Shown here: one piece after another, positions 12,166-24,960 of the stretch
How the letters are laid out: every line of letters starts with the position of its first letter
Position numbering within the stretch: position 1 is the first letter of the stretch
Assembly (NCBI RefSeq): GCF_021018895.1
Contig: NC_079384.1
Coordinates: 19,430,140 to 19,494,139, forward strand
From: Seriola aureovittata
Taxonomy: Eukaryota > Chordata > Actinopteri > Carangiformes > Carangidae
DNA length: 64,000 nt
Direction of reading: 5' to 3'
Made by a program: the position numbers and the translations under genes
The notes under the pieces: model-generated
The model's input: the letters and a program-made list of their open reading frames with translations, nothing else
What the model was told of the DNA's origin: nothing
Database searches by the model: none

Positions 12166-13469
12166 TCATGGCTGAGTTTACTCGACAACACTTTTTCTTT
12201 TTCTGACTCCTTTTAAACAGTTTATTTCTCCGGTGGTTGTGAAATTTTACAACGTAAGAGACAAATATGGGTCTACTACAGTATCTGCAGCTGAATAACA
12301 ACACAGCGTTTTGACACTTGAGATAAATATTAAAAATAACGTAAGTAAACAGGATCTGTCCAGCAGCGTCTGGATCTCCAATAACAGCAGGAAATATTGT
12401 ATTTCTGCATAAGTGAGAAAATATAATGGAATTACCTCCTGAATTTATGACTAAAAGGACACGTAGTGTGCAGGGCAACAAGCTGACTTTTTAATCTGGT
12501 TGGCAAGGACACAGGACTGGAGCAAGGGCAAGAGAATTAGCCATTAATAACAAGAAAACTGCAGCTGACTCAGGTCTCCACATATCAAAGGTCGGAGAAT
12601 CTGTTTTCCACTCAGGAACGGAAATAATCGAGACTTTTTGGCTTGTAATAATCCCTTTAAAACCTTTCCTGCTGTAAAAAGATACTTCTCTCTAAATGTG
12701 CCCCACAATCACAATGTAAAATTCAGAGACTTCTAAAGACTCTCTGATGGTCTTGTTATTGTACAGTAATTATAGGCACGTCCCAGAGTTAATAGACAGA
12801 TGTTTAATTGATGCTGAAATAGTACATGTGCCACATTCATATTAGCAGAAGTCCCCTCAAACGCTTCCAACTGAGACTGATCAGACCACCGGGAGCTTAA
12901 TGCCTCGGTCAAATGGAGGGATATTAAGAATAACATTAAAATTAACAAACAGATCAAGTGGTAATTACACTTCTCCTCCTCTGTCCTGCAGGAATGAATC
13001 TTATCTGAAAGAAGCTTCAGGGGGTCAAAGTGACTATTTCTCAAAAAAACTCATCTGGTTCCAGCAGGCCTCAAAGGCAAATGGAACAACGCACATTAGC
13101 AATGACGGCAGGAAGTAAAAAAAAAAAAAAAAAAAGGAGTTGAAGTTGAAGAGCCAGGGAAAGACAAATAAAGGTGGATTATACTGGAATTGAATATTAA
13201 CAATATAATATATTCATAATATTCATTAAGTATTTATGTTAAATGCTATTTAATGAACAATATTACCAGAGATGAGCATCTTGTGGAGAAAATGTGTTAA
13301 TAGTGAGAACATTAAGTCGTCACCTGATGAGCTGTGAAATAAAGAGCAGCAGGAGGAGACGAAGAGAGGAGAGCGTTACAAGTAGAGAAGGCTGTGAGCA
13401 AAGACAAAGACACGAGAAGGACTAAATGAATGGAGACCGTCTTCACCTACAAAACCACAGCATTGTTAG
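12166..13469. other. Intronic sequence; A19 run at 13117-13135
   Basis: No gene is seen. A poly-A run at 13117-13135 could mark an old retroposed 3' end on the plus strand, but no coding or SINE body is recognised before it. Confidence 0.45.
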
Positions 13470-14390
13470 ATCAGAGCAGATTCAGATTTATTGCCATTGC
13501 ACAAATACTTAACAATATAATGCAACTGGCATTTAGCCATCAAATCAAATCATGAGTCTAGGTTCAATACACCATCATGACAAAGCAAAAACAGAATTAT
13601 AAAGGAATTTGAGATGTTTCTTGATTGGAGTCGACCTACGGTAAACCCAGCTGATTGGACAGGATATGGAAAGGCACACACCTGAAAATCCAACCCATGA
13701 GGCAGAAGTTAGCTGCCTGCAGAGCAGGAAAGAATCTGCTCCTCAGTCTGCTGCTACCGCCTACCACATGGCAGTGAAGCAAACAGTCCATGTTTGGGGT
13801 GTGAAATGTCCTTGATGATGCCCTTCGCCCTCAGATATCCTCAGTGGGGGGACAGCTGGGTGCCGGAGATGTGTTGGGTGGTGTTCACCACCTGCTGAAG
13901 GGCTTTTCTGTTGACGATAGAGCAGTTCCCAGAACACACTGTGAACTTCCCTGAAAATGTGTGGAGACTTCTTTACTGTTCTGAGAAAGCACATTTTATG
14001 TGAAACCTCAGGAACATGAAGCTGGAGACACTTTCCACCTCTGAGCTGTGGATGTGGATGAGTGGGTGTGTGCAGGCTTTAGCCCTTCTGTAGCCCACAG
14101 TCAGTTCCTTGGTCTCGTTGACGTTTAAGTCCAGGCAGTTCTCTTTGTACCAGCTCACCAGGCGATCCACCTCCTCCCTGTAGGCTGACTTAGCTCCCAA
14201 CAGGGAGTCATCTGATAACTTGATGATGGACCTAGTGTCATGCAGAACTTGCATTCATAGATGAGGAGGGAGTAGAGGTGTGGGCTGAGGACACAGCCCT
14301 GAGGGACCCCAGTAGTCAGAGTCAGTGTGGAGGAGGTTCTGGGTTCCTGTCTGTCAGAAAATCCAGTAGCCAGTTATAGACTCCTGTCAT
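13470..14390 (-). mobile_element. Decayed non-LTR retrotransposon (CR1/L2-like), 3' part with reverse transcriptase remnants
   Basis: On the minus strand, successive frames give GVPQGCVLSPHLYSLL-like sequence (RT motif GxPQGxxLSP, about 14320-14280). SIIKLSDDSLLG follows as a mutated YADD box region (about 14210). Next come AYREEVDRLVSWYKENCLDL and KELTVGYRR, then a C-terminal region with HPKHGLFASLP. A LINE-type 3' end follows (TGCAATGGCAATAAA) with TCTGA-type terminal repeats near 13470-13500. The frame shifts at least three times and FADD is changed to LSDD, so the copy is dead. It is 5'-truncated upstream of the RT core and sits antisense to the host gene. The clade call is by pattern recognition. 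Confidence 0.85.
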
Positions 14391-15169
14391 GATCCAACCA
14401 GTACAACCTCCAACTGTGACCACAACCTTTTCCCAACCCCAACCAGGAAGTTTTTGCAGGTTAATTGCACGTCATTCTGTGCACGGCAGGTGTAATGCAA
14501 TGTTGGCTGCACTGTGCACCTGATTCATTTTAGCACTGATGTCAGCCATGTTGCTGGCTGCCGTTAACATCAATAGACCAGTATATACAGTGTCATTTTA
14601 TGAATGATTCAGATTAGTAGACTTAGGACATAGAAGCAGCTACAGTGATGCAGACTGCTGATGGATGTATGTTGGTGAATGATAACCAAGGACTCAATGT
14701 TTCATATATGTGAAATTAGGTTGATAGAAGCTACGGATGCTGATTCACAGATACAGTGAGAGTGAGGTTCGTGTTCCTTATTGTGCACGTACAGTTTTAT
14801 GTTATCAAACATTTCACGTCTGATATTAATCTTTAATATTCACCTTGGAAATGGCTCCTGTAGAAGATATGCTCTTTTTATGTAAGTGTGTGTGTGTGTG
14901 TGTGTATCTGTGGCGATATGTGCGCATGGTTTTATATTTTTGAATAACAGTGAGCATCTGGAGTGTATTCATTATTTATGTTCTATTATCACAATTCTTA
15001 TCCGCCTCCTTCACCAGTAGAGAAAATGGAACCTGCCCAATGTTCCCAGTATTCTGCTGCTGTCATGATGGGCTGCGGATGTACCGTGTGCTGCACACAT
15101 ACACACACATGAGGAAATACATACACTCCCAATGGCCCACCTTATTTGTTTCCCTCTCTTTTCGTAAAT
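14391..15169. other. Intronic sequence; (TG)n at 14886-14905
   Basis: No gene is recognised. A short TG repeat lies at 14886-14905. Confidence 0.5.
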
Positions 15170-15515
15170 CGTATGTAAAGATAGAAGAAGAAATAGCAAT
15201 AGAGAAGAAATATGGAAGGAGAAAGAGACGAGGAAGGGGTAAAAATTGAATTACATGGGAGGAGAGGTAGGTGATTGAAAGGTGGGAGAAAGATGAAAGG
15301 ATGGAAAAGGGAGGGAAAGGATAAAAAAGACAGGATTGGAAGGAATCCTGTAAACAGAAAATAAAGGGAGAGGCGGAGGAGAGTAAAAATAGAATAGAAA
15401 AGAATAAACAGAGAAAGATCAAGTGACAAGAAATTAATTGAAAACTGCAAATAGTGAAAGAAAAACAAATGAACTGATACTGGAAAGGGAGAGAAGGAGG
15501 GAGAGAGAGATGCTT
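15170..15515. repeat. Purine-rich tract
   Basis: About 340 bases are dominated by A and G on the plus strand (GGAGAAAGAGACGAGGAAGG, GGGAGAGGCGGAGGAGAG). Minus-strand frames rich in Phe/Leu/Ser are composition artefacts. Confidence 0.75.
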
Positions 15516-16039
15516 AGAGACACAGAAAGCTTTTTATTTTAGATTTTTAATTTTCTATAAAAACATGAAGAATACAAACAATAACAGACATGACTTGTTA
15601 AAATCACATGACAGGAACCAAACTATAATATCACAACTTCTGGGGATCCACACCTCTCTCCTCTGTCTCTTAGGGAACTAGGTTGAGTTTGGCACTGCTG
15701 CTATTTTTAGGCCTAACACAGTAGCCTTGTTTCATTGCTTTGGTTATATAATCAGCTTTCTGTCCTGTGAGGAGGCGGCGGCAGCAGTGGCCTTGTTGTC
15801 AGCAGCTCATTACGGCACTTCAGATGGTGAACACTTTTTTTAATTTTTTTTTTTTATCGTGTACACACAATCTTGAAGGAGGAAGAGAGGGAGCATCGTT
15901 TGTTTTCTTCTTCTTTTTTTTTGTGGGGGGGGGGTTGCCAAATTCTAAAGCAAACACTTTCTCCTGACCTTTAAACCCTGGAGAGAGGGATTGGACAGGG
16001 TGAGGCAGATGGGTGAAAATGACTGACAGAGAGGTCAAG
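15516..16039. other. Intronic sequence with T and G homopolymer runs
   Basis: T-rich runs lie near 15835-15856 and 15912-15920, and a G run near 15923-15933. No gene is seen. Confidence 0.5.
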
Positions 16040-17840
16040 TGAAAGATAAAGGTTAAAATCACCCGCTTCGAGGTGACAGAAATGATGGAGAGGTTAAAGG
16101 GATGGTAGCGTAATATAAAGGGATGGTAGGAGACTATAAAGGGAGGATCGAGGGTTGAAAATCACTGATAGTGGGTTAAAGGGATGACAGAGCAATACAA
16201 TTGGATTATCGAGTTGCACAAAGGAGTCATTTTAGGGTATAAAGGGGTAAACAAGTTATAGATAGAGGATGAGAGGGATTTATTAGGAGATCAGAGGAAT
16301 AACAGAGGAGTAAGGAATGACTTTAGTGTGGATGAAGGGATGATGACGGCTTGAAAACAACTGAGAGGAGTCACTTGAATGATATAGGAGTAAAACTTGA
16401 AGATAGAGAAGTCAAATAAGTGATGGGATGTATAGAGGGATTATAGAGGAGTTAAGTCGGTGCTAGAATGGTACAAATGGATGCCAAAATGGTTTACTGG
16501 CTAGATAGAAGAATCAAAGTGGTGTTAGAAGGTTATAAACTGTGTTAGATGGGTAGAAAGTGGTGATAACTTGAGCGATGGGATGATAAAGGCCTATAAA
16601 TGACTTATTAGGAAGGTCTTTGTGTTTTAGAAAGGAATAAAGGAATGAAATAAGGGTGTAAAGGATGATAGGCAGGTCAATAGAAGGGTATAAAGGGGTG
16701 ATAGTAGGGTATAAAGGAGGGTAGAAGGGTATAAAGTGATGACAGACAGGTGTGAAGGGCTGGCCAAGAGGTCAAAGGGATGACAGAAGCAAGTATGGGG
16801 GTAATGAAAAGATGAAGATAAAAGATGAAGGTCATAAATTTGGTGACAGTGGCTTATTGAGGGGGGTTAGCAGAAAGGTGTAAAGGGGCATTAACAAGGT
16901 GTAAAGGGACAAAAGATGGGTATCCAGGACTGATGGACGTGTAGAAAGAGAATTTAGGAGGTTATAAAAGGTCGTTAAAGGGTAGAGAGAAAAAACATTA
17001 TCAAGGGATGTTGGAGGATCAAACAAACAGTGGAATCAAAGGAATTGTTTCATTTTAAAATTAACATTTAATGAGAGGTGAAAACAACTGATAGAACTCT
17101 ATTAGCCTTTTAAAACCTCTGTCAAGGGTTTTTATGGGATGATGGAGAGTGAAACTTGGGGAGGTAGAAAGATGATAGATGGCTATAAAGGAATAATAGA
17201 GGGTTATGAAGGGATAATAAAAGAGTATAGAGGGTTAATAAAGAGTATAAAAGATGATAGAGGGATTGAAGAGATGGTTGATGGTCATCACAGAGGCAGA
17301 GAGGAAGAAGAGTCTGAAGGAACGATAAAACGCTATAGGTGGATCATAGGTGAGCATGAGGGGTTATAAAGGGATGGAGGGTATAGAAGATGACAGAGGG
17401 GTCAAAAGGGGCAATAGAAGAGTAGACAATGATGGTAGAAGGGTAGATGGAGAGATCATGTGCTGATAGAGGGAACAAAGGAACGGTAGAAAGTTATAAA
17501 TGGTTTGTTAGAGGGGTGGAAAGGACTGAGTGAAGGTATAGAGGAGTGTTTGGTGGTCACAGGAAAAAAAAAACGGGCCTCAATGAATGAGTGGGGGTTG
17601 AATACGACCAATGGAGGGGCTACAAAGTACTGATACAGAGGTAGAGAGGGACAATAGAAGTGTATGGATGATGGAGGGATTGGAGGAATGATAGCGGATG
17701 TGTTAAAAGGAGTGTTAGAGGTGTACGATGGAACGATAGAGAGGTACATGACAACAGGACAGAGGAATCAAAGAGACAGCAGAGAGCTTGAATGACGCAG
17801 GGTTAGATGGACTGATGGAGGGATGAGAGGGGATGAGTGT
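16040..17840. repeat. 1.8-kb degenerate purine-rich minisatellite, period about 20-22 bp
   Basis: Words such as TATAAAGGGATGGTAG, TTAAAGGGATGACAG and TATAAAGGGGTGATAG recur throughout. Clear successive units begin near 16095, 16117, 16138, 16158, 16177 and 16197. Units differ by many substitutions and small indels, so the array is old. The plus strand is strongly A+G-biased over the whole length. A 76-codon frame at 17139-17369 simply translates the repeat (GYKGIIEGYEGIIKEYRG). Confidence 0.85.
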
Positions 17841-18101
17841 TTTCTTTCATTTATTTTGTGCGCGTAGCGTCAAATTACACACATACTCACAAAGCTGAGC
17901 AACGCAATTTTAGAAACAGTGTAGTTAAACACGCCAATTACGACCCCCCCACCCCCCACTCCAACTACAGATTTCCTGCTTCCACCTGATTTTGTGGGTG
18001 TGTGTGTGTGTATATGTGTGTGTATGTAACACACAAACGCAGCATCTCTACCCGAACTAAGCTGAAAAAACAATTTTTATTAACTCTTAACCTCAGCAGC
18101 A

Positions 18102-18108
<7 letters not shown>
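17841..18108. other. Intronic sequence with C runs and TG
   Basis: C7 and C6 runs at 17945-17958 and a TG-rich stretch at 17998-18027. No gene is seen. Confidence 0.5.
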
Positions 18109-18137
<29 letters not shown>

Positions 18138-18151
18138 GTGTGTGTGTGTGT
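18109..18151. repeat. (TC)n(TG)n compound microsatellite
   Basis: About 12 TC units, a short interruption, then about 7 TG units. Confidence 0.93.
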
Positions 18152-18231
18152 TGGGTGAAAATGAGTTCATCCGCAGTGATAGCTTATTTAAGGTTTTGCC
18201 TCAGACTGCGATTCAGCAGGGTGGTTGTTCA

Positions 18232-18510
18232 TTAAGAGAAAGAGAAAGAGAGCGAGAGAGAGGTGGAAAGAGATGAGTTTGCTCATTAAAAACACTGATG
18301 GGGGAAGGGGCAGAGGGCGAGCGAGGTAGAGACAGAACAGGAGAGGGGGAGAGAAGGAATGAGGGGGGATAGGGATAAAGGATGAGGTAGGAGGAAAGAA
18401 ACGATGGAAGAGTACAAGTAAAAAAAAAAAGGAAGAATGAAGAGCAGGAGAGAGAGGGAGGAGGAGGGTGTAATGAGAAAAAAAAGTGCCGCCAGAGGAG
18501 GAGAAGAGAA
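18232..18510. repeat. Purine-rich tract (GA/GGGA-rich)
   Basis: About 280 bases are almost devoid of long pyrimidine runs on the plus strand, including GAGAGAGCGAGAGAGAGG and an A12 run at 18420-18431. Confidence 0.75.
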
Positions 18511-19019
18511 TGTGGAACAAGAAAGAAACTGAATGTTTATCCCATTTCTTCTAGACCTGGTTTGTCAGCAGAATGGATTTACTATCACATAGTGAACATT
18601 TGAATACCACACTCTTTTTCTTCCTAGCAAGCCGGCCACCTATCTGCATTCATTAAAAAATACCAACATACAAATTGCCACGAGACAGGAACAACTTCAA
18701 TGAGGTCGACACAGCTGTGCGGCTTTTGGTACAGGCGTCCGTTTGCTTCAAATGAAGTGCTTGTTGGATTGTCTCCCAGCGTCTGAAGTCCCCCTCCCCC
18801 ACACTCACTTTTCTGACATCTGAAATTTGCGTAAATGTTAATAAACTGCTCTCAACACATTCTACCACCGTTTCTCTGCTAACTGAGGCTAATGACGAAT
18901 ACAGGAACATAGCATCAGGCTGGAGAAATCAAATGAAATGGCAATTTAGTCAGTTGGTTTCACTTATAAAACAACCACCAACTTTACAATATATGTAGGT
19001 GGAATTTTCAGTCATGTTT
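18511..19019. other. Intronic sequence with no recognised feature
   Basis: No gene or clear repeat is recognised. Confidence 0.45.
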
Positions 19020-19260
19020 CTTCAGTCTCAATCCTCACTCGAAGCCTGTTTGGATTTCACTCTCTTTTTTTTTTTTCCTAGAAAATTATCACAATTTTCT
19101 TCTCCAGATCCACAGTGAAGGACAGGATCTGACAGATACGATGCTTCTGTAGATCGATCCACTAACATCAGGTCATCTGCAAACACAAGATATTCAATGT
19201 GACTCTCCAACAGATGGAGCCCAGGGATATCCAGTGATCCCTGCATTGATTTTGCCAGTT
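19020..19260 (-). mobile_element. Short reverse-transcriptase-like fragment
   Basis: A 72-codon minus-strand frame contains PGLHLLESHIEYLVFADDLM, which resembles the catalytic FADD box and its preceding strand in non-LTR reverse transcriptases. The frame then runs into a low-complexity lysine stretch made by a T-rich tract at 19062-19077. No flanking RT motifs are seen, so this is a small relic at best. Confidence 0.5.
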
Positions 19261-19499
19261 ACTCAATATACTATAAATACTAGGGTCACAGGATTGTGCT
19301 AATACTGAAATTCTGTTTTACTTCTCTTTTGGGGAAGTCATTTGTCTTATTTTGTTTCCTGTACCATTTTCAAACTATATTTTCTCATACATTATGGTAT
19401 TATTATACACATCATGAACCTCGCCCAAAATGCTGAGGAAATAATGTAATCAATCATGGTCACCCTGGTAACACAAGTTTAAATTTAAAGGGGAAAAGG

Positions 19500-19530
<31 letters not shown>

Positions 19531-21683
19531 GGAAAAATAAATGACAGCACTGAAAATAACTATAAAAGACAATTGGAAGAAACACAGGATGGACAGAGGA
19601 ACAAGAAAGACAAACAGAGGAAATTAAAGAAGGGAAAGCAGAGAGAGTCTCTGAGTCAACTGGAGCTGCAGATTAAAATCAAATGTAGGGCTTTTATCAA
19701 TAACAGCACCAGGGAGAGAGGCCTTGGGGAGAGAGACTATGGAATAGACTGGGGGAAGACAAAGAAAGAGAGAGAGAGGGTCCTAAGGTTTACACAGAAC
19801 CAGAGTTCAAAAACAGTCACTATTTATTGATCGCGGTGAAGCAGCTGATCGAGGTGAAGCAGCTGATCAGGCTTCATGTTGATGATTGTGATGCCTTCGT
19901 CTGCACCAGGAGATCTACTGACATACCATGTCTTTTAAGTTTTATACAGTGGAGCTTTAGTTTGTTTTCGTTCTGTTGATATGTTCATCCAACAATTACT
20001 CTATTGCCAGATACTTTGGCAGTTATGGGCCAGACTTTCATGTAATTCTCTACAGATATTCATGCTCTTGAGTCCATGAATCCTAACAGTCTTGATGACC
20101 CACTGATTTTTCCTCTTGTGCCACTTTAAAGTGGAAGTTTCCACTTTGTCAAGACCAGTTTATGATACAGGGTTAGACTTAGATTTAATTAGTCTTCAAA
20201 TTACTATCAACTTCGCCCTGCCACATGTTTTCAGTGTTCACCGTTGCTAATTAAGACCTGAAGCCAGGCTGGTTATGACGTCTAGAAAGCAACAGAGTGC
20301 AAACATAAAGTGTAAAGCTCTTTCTACTTAACTTGAAACATTAGCCAAAGACCCCGGTAAACATATTTGGAGATGTGCAATCATCCCAAATGAAGAAAGT
20401 AAGATTATGTGAAAAGCCAAAAAAAAAAAAAAAACACTGCTGTAAGCCATGTAGCTTATTGCTCAGATATGTCACTCTAATAGAAGGCCGTCTGTCGAAT
20501 GTTGTGTACCCCTGCGGCCATGCTGGAGCCATCACTGTCTCCATTTCTGTCTGTTTCTGCTGGAGGCTTCTCATTTCTGTCCTTTAAAAACATATCAAAA
20601 TCAATGAGTCCTGATCTCAGACTAGGTGCACTGATTACACAACCGGTCCTAGTTGGAGACAGTTGGAGTGACAAGCACATTTTGTTTTTGTTCTCTGCTA
20701 ATATCAAACATCAATCAAGCAGAGTTCATGCATGCCCATAGTAACCTGTTTTGGGGCCCTTGGGCTCCTGTTGCCCCAAGTTTTTGTTCAGTTTAGTGCA
20801 CACAGAACACTAAACAGTAGATGGCTGCTGAATTATTCTGCACAGAAACAGAAGCCAACCAGTACTCCTACACTGGAACACTAGTTTGATGAAATACAGT
20901 TTTATTTAGGAATATTCACCATATGTTTACAACGTAAACTAAAATAATACATTTCTATTTACAAGACAGGATATTATATTTCGAATTTTTATTTTGCAAC
21001 TTCCCAGTCAAATTTGCACATAATTAAATTACCAGAAAGCCCCTGGAGGTCTGGAGTTAGTTAATCCAGCCTCATGACAAGTTCAACACTGTGTCACAAC
21101 TGCTGGAACTAGATGAGCATGAATTCACAGCTGACGCAAGGGCTCTGTCTCAGATCTTCAAAGGGCAGAGAAATAATGGCAGAAGCTGACTCTGTGTCTG
21201 TCAGCTTGTTAGAAGCAGAGTATTTCCCTCCGAGTCCCGCTGTTGACACGTCTCAGTCTGCCGCTAACAAAATCTAGCGGAGGCTGGTGTTTGCATGTTT
21301 GAATTAACAGCAGCTATTTGTGTATGTGTCTGTATGGAGCCAGGAGAAAATGTCTGCTTGGGTTGGTGTGCGCTCTGTGCCGTTGTACGCTTTAATGCTC
21401 CACTCTGATGTGAAGCAGGCGAGTATTTGCTCTAATAGATCATCTCACATTGTTCCCTTCTGGGCGTCCTCATAGGTTCATGCTCACGTGTCAAGTCAGA
21501 TGAAAAACAAGGCTTTGACTGCAGCAGAGACAGAGACTCCGCGACATTTCTATTTAACCAATTTACATCACATAGAGGCTATTTGGTCAGAAGTAAGAGA
21601 GAACTGTTTCTTTGCATTTTTCCTTTTGCATTTATTAGCCACTAGCTTTTCAAATTGTTCTCTTTAGCTCACACAGAGTGTAT
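19261..21683. other. Intronic sequence; A24 run and a small 19-bp duplication
   Basis: A poly-A run spans 19507-19530. GATCGCGGTGAAGCAGCT at about 19830 is immediately repeated as GATCGAGGTGAAGCAGCT, a short tandem duplication. A15 lies at 20420-20434. No gene is recognised. Confidence 0.5.
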
Positions 21684-22439
<756 letters not shown>

Positions 22440-23330
22440 CTTCACTTCTTATTCACTGCTCTTCAGTTATTCAATCACCCAGTCACTCGCTCACTCGCTA
22501 ACTCACTTAATAACCTAATCACTCACTCAGTCACCAACTCTCTCACTCACTGATTCAGTCACTCACCCAGTCACTCCTTAGTCTCCCACTCATTAACTTG
22601 CTAACTCACTCACTCCATCACTCAAAGTCAGTCACTCACTCACTCACTTACTCACTCACTGATTCTTTCAGTCAGTCAGTCAGTCAGTCAGTCAGTCAGT
22701 CAGTCACTCACTCACTCACTCACTCACTCACTCACTCACTCACTCACTCACTCACTCACTCACTCACTCACTCACTCACTCACTCACTCACTCACTCACT
22801 CACTCACTCACTCAATGTCTTAATCACTCACTTACTCACTCACTCACTCACTGATTCAGTAACTCACCTAGTCACTTCTTAAGTCACTTACTCACTCCCT
22901 AACTCACACCCAGTCATTTAATCGCTCACTCACTCAGTCATTAATTCACTGGCCTCCAGGACTCTCTAATTTATTAATTTATGCAATTACTCACTCAATT
23001 TTATTTATTCACTTGCTCAATCACTTCCTCACTCACTCATGTAATGAATCAGTCATTCATTCACCATCTCCCTGACTCATTCACTCGACTCAATTCTTGA
23101 TTCATTTGTTCACTTCCTCCATCACTCTTTCAGTAGTTCATTTATTTACTGACTCACTCACTCACTCAGTCACCGTGGCCAACACAGATATCTGTCTACT
23201 GCTTTATAATACCTTCATTCATTCACTACATCTTTTTCATTTATTCACTGCCCCCACCACTTACTCATTCATTTGCCCACCCACTCATCCATTCATTCAT
23301 TCATTTATTCTGTCACTCCGGTTTTTATTC
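22440..23330. repeat. TCAC-derived tetranucleotide region with perfect core
   Basis: The core at about 22672-22814 contains (AGTC)n followed by (ACTC)n, perfect for about 110 bases in the second part. On both sides, for 200 bases or more upstream and about 500 downstream, TCACTCA and TCATTCAT words recur in decayed form. The whole 0.9 kb appears to derive from one expanded tetranucleotide family. Thr/His/Ser/Leu frames are artefacts. Confidence 0.9.
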
Positions 23331-23643
23331 CGTCCAATCATCCACATCTGCGACACGAGATCTGTTCATTTGTCAGATTGTTGTTTGAATATTTGTTGGA
23401 AAATCTGCATGACCTTCATCCGTTCACTCCGTCCTGAAAATGAATGTGAGGAACGACGTTGAAGCGTGGAGTGATTTGGCTGTTGTGATTGGACGGGGCG
23501 CTCCGGACTCTAATGGAGCCAAATGAGCTTTCTGAGCCTCGTCCTTCAGTAATGGATGGAAATGAGGCGGGAAGCCACGAGAGCGGCTCAGACCTCATCT
23601 GGCCGTCTGACACCTCAGCCAGCACCTAGCACTCTGCTAATGG

Positions 23644-23684
<41 letters not shown>

Positions 23685-24882
23685 TGTGAAAAGAGGGGTG
23701 AGACACAGAGGGTGGCAGTTTTGTTTGTGCAGTTTATAGAGGCAAATATGCAGACACACATTTACAAACTCATAGATATACACATATCCTTTCTGTCTTA
23801 CACACACATTCAAAGATTATACTTTTGTCTATTAAAATTAGATTTTTTTTTTTTTTTTTTAAACCCCCCATTTTGGCCTCATCGTTGATACCGAAGATCC
23901 TCAATGGAAAAGCAAGAACGCATACTCGTGCCAACTTCCCACTTCATGCAAACTTCACCCATCCAGTTTTAACAGGTTCCCTAAAGCAAGGCTGTGAAAT
24001 CATAACGTCTGCTAAAGACATAGTAACAATGAGAATGTTTAAAGTCCTTAACTATCATAAAATAAAACCAAATTCCCCATGTAGATTACACAGTGTGTGT
24101 TTCAAGATCATGGTCCTGCCAAGACTTGGAAAAAGACAGGTTAAACGCAACACTGAAGTCATCAGCGACCTGCATGACATGCACAGGTGATCAGGCAGGA
24201 GGGCCCAGACTGAGGAAGGTGGTCTGAGGTCTCAATGTACGCGGCGTCAGAAGTGTCATGCGGTGGTTGGACGCCTTCACAAGTAAAACATTTTGAACAT
24301 GATCAAATACAGATCCATGAAAAACAAACCAAAACCCAACATACTTCAGTTAATAACACCAACTCTGCTTGGATCACACAGTAACAGAATGAGACCGAAT
24401 TACATTGAGCAAATGTGGACTAAACCTTTCTCTTTCTGCAGTGTTTCTTCTTCTGCAGTGTCTGCAGCTGGCCCGTATCTTTGACAGATCTTGATCTTGA
24501 CGGACAGCACAAAGGGGCAGAGTTACATGACCTTTTAACTTGTTCTGAAGAACTGTACATGCATTTACAACTTCCTGAGATCTGATCACAGTGCACGCAG
24601 ACCCACTCCAGATGCAGGCCGGTCGATCTTAGCTGCATTAGCATGAGCTTCTCCCGATCCCCGATAAGATATCCAGATAAAGCTCGCATGTTAATACCAA
24701 ATGGAAATGGGATGCTGAGTCCACCCACCGCCTACCAACAGCTCTCACTTGCTCACTCTCTGCTGTTTCCCATGCTCGCTCGCCCTCCCGCCTCTGTTAA
24801 AGCACCAACAGTTTTCGTTGCATCGCGTCGCCATTCATCTCCGGCGTGTCATGCACATCGTCCAGGCAGTTGATCAAAAGCC
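23331..24882. other. Intronic sequence; (TG)17 at 23647-23682, T18 at 23843-23860
   Basis: No gene is recognised. The stretch at 23460-23640 is locally GC-richer with several CpGs. Microsatellites are as stated. Confidence 0.5.
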
Positions 24883-24960
24883 TAATTAACAGAGAGACAC
24901 ACCGCCCTCCTACACACTGAGCTCTGCCTCCATAGATTCTAATTGATACTTTGCTAATTA
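24883..24960. promoter_or_regulatory. Cluster of TAATT-core homeodomain-type sites (candidate only)
   Basis: TAATTA at 24883-24888, TAATTG at 24940-24945 and TAATTA at 24955-24960 fall within 78 bases in an otherwise non-repetitive, moderate-GC stretch. TAAT cores are common in AT-rich DNA, so this is only a weak enhancer candidate. Confidence 0.2.
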
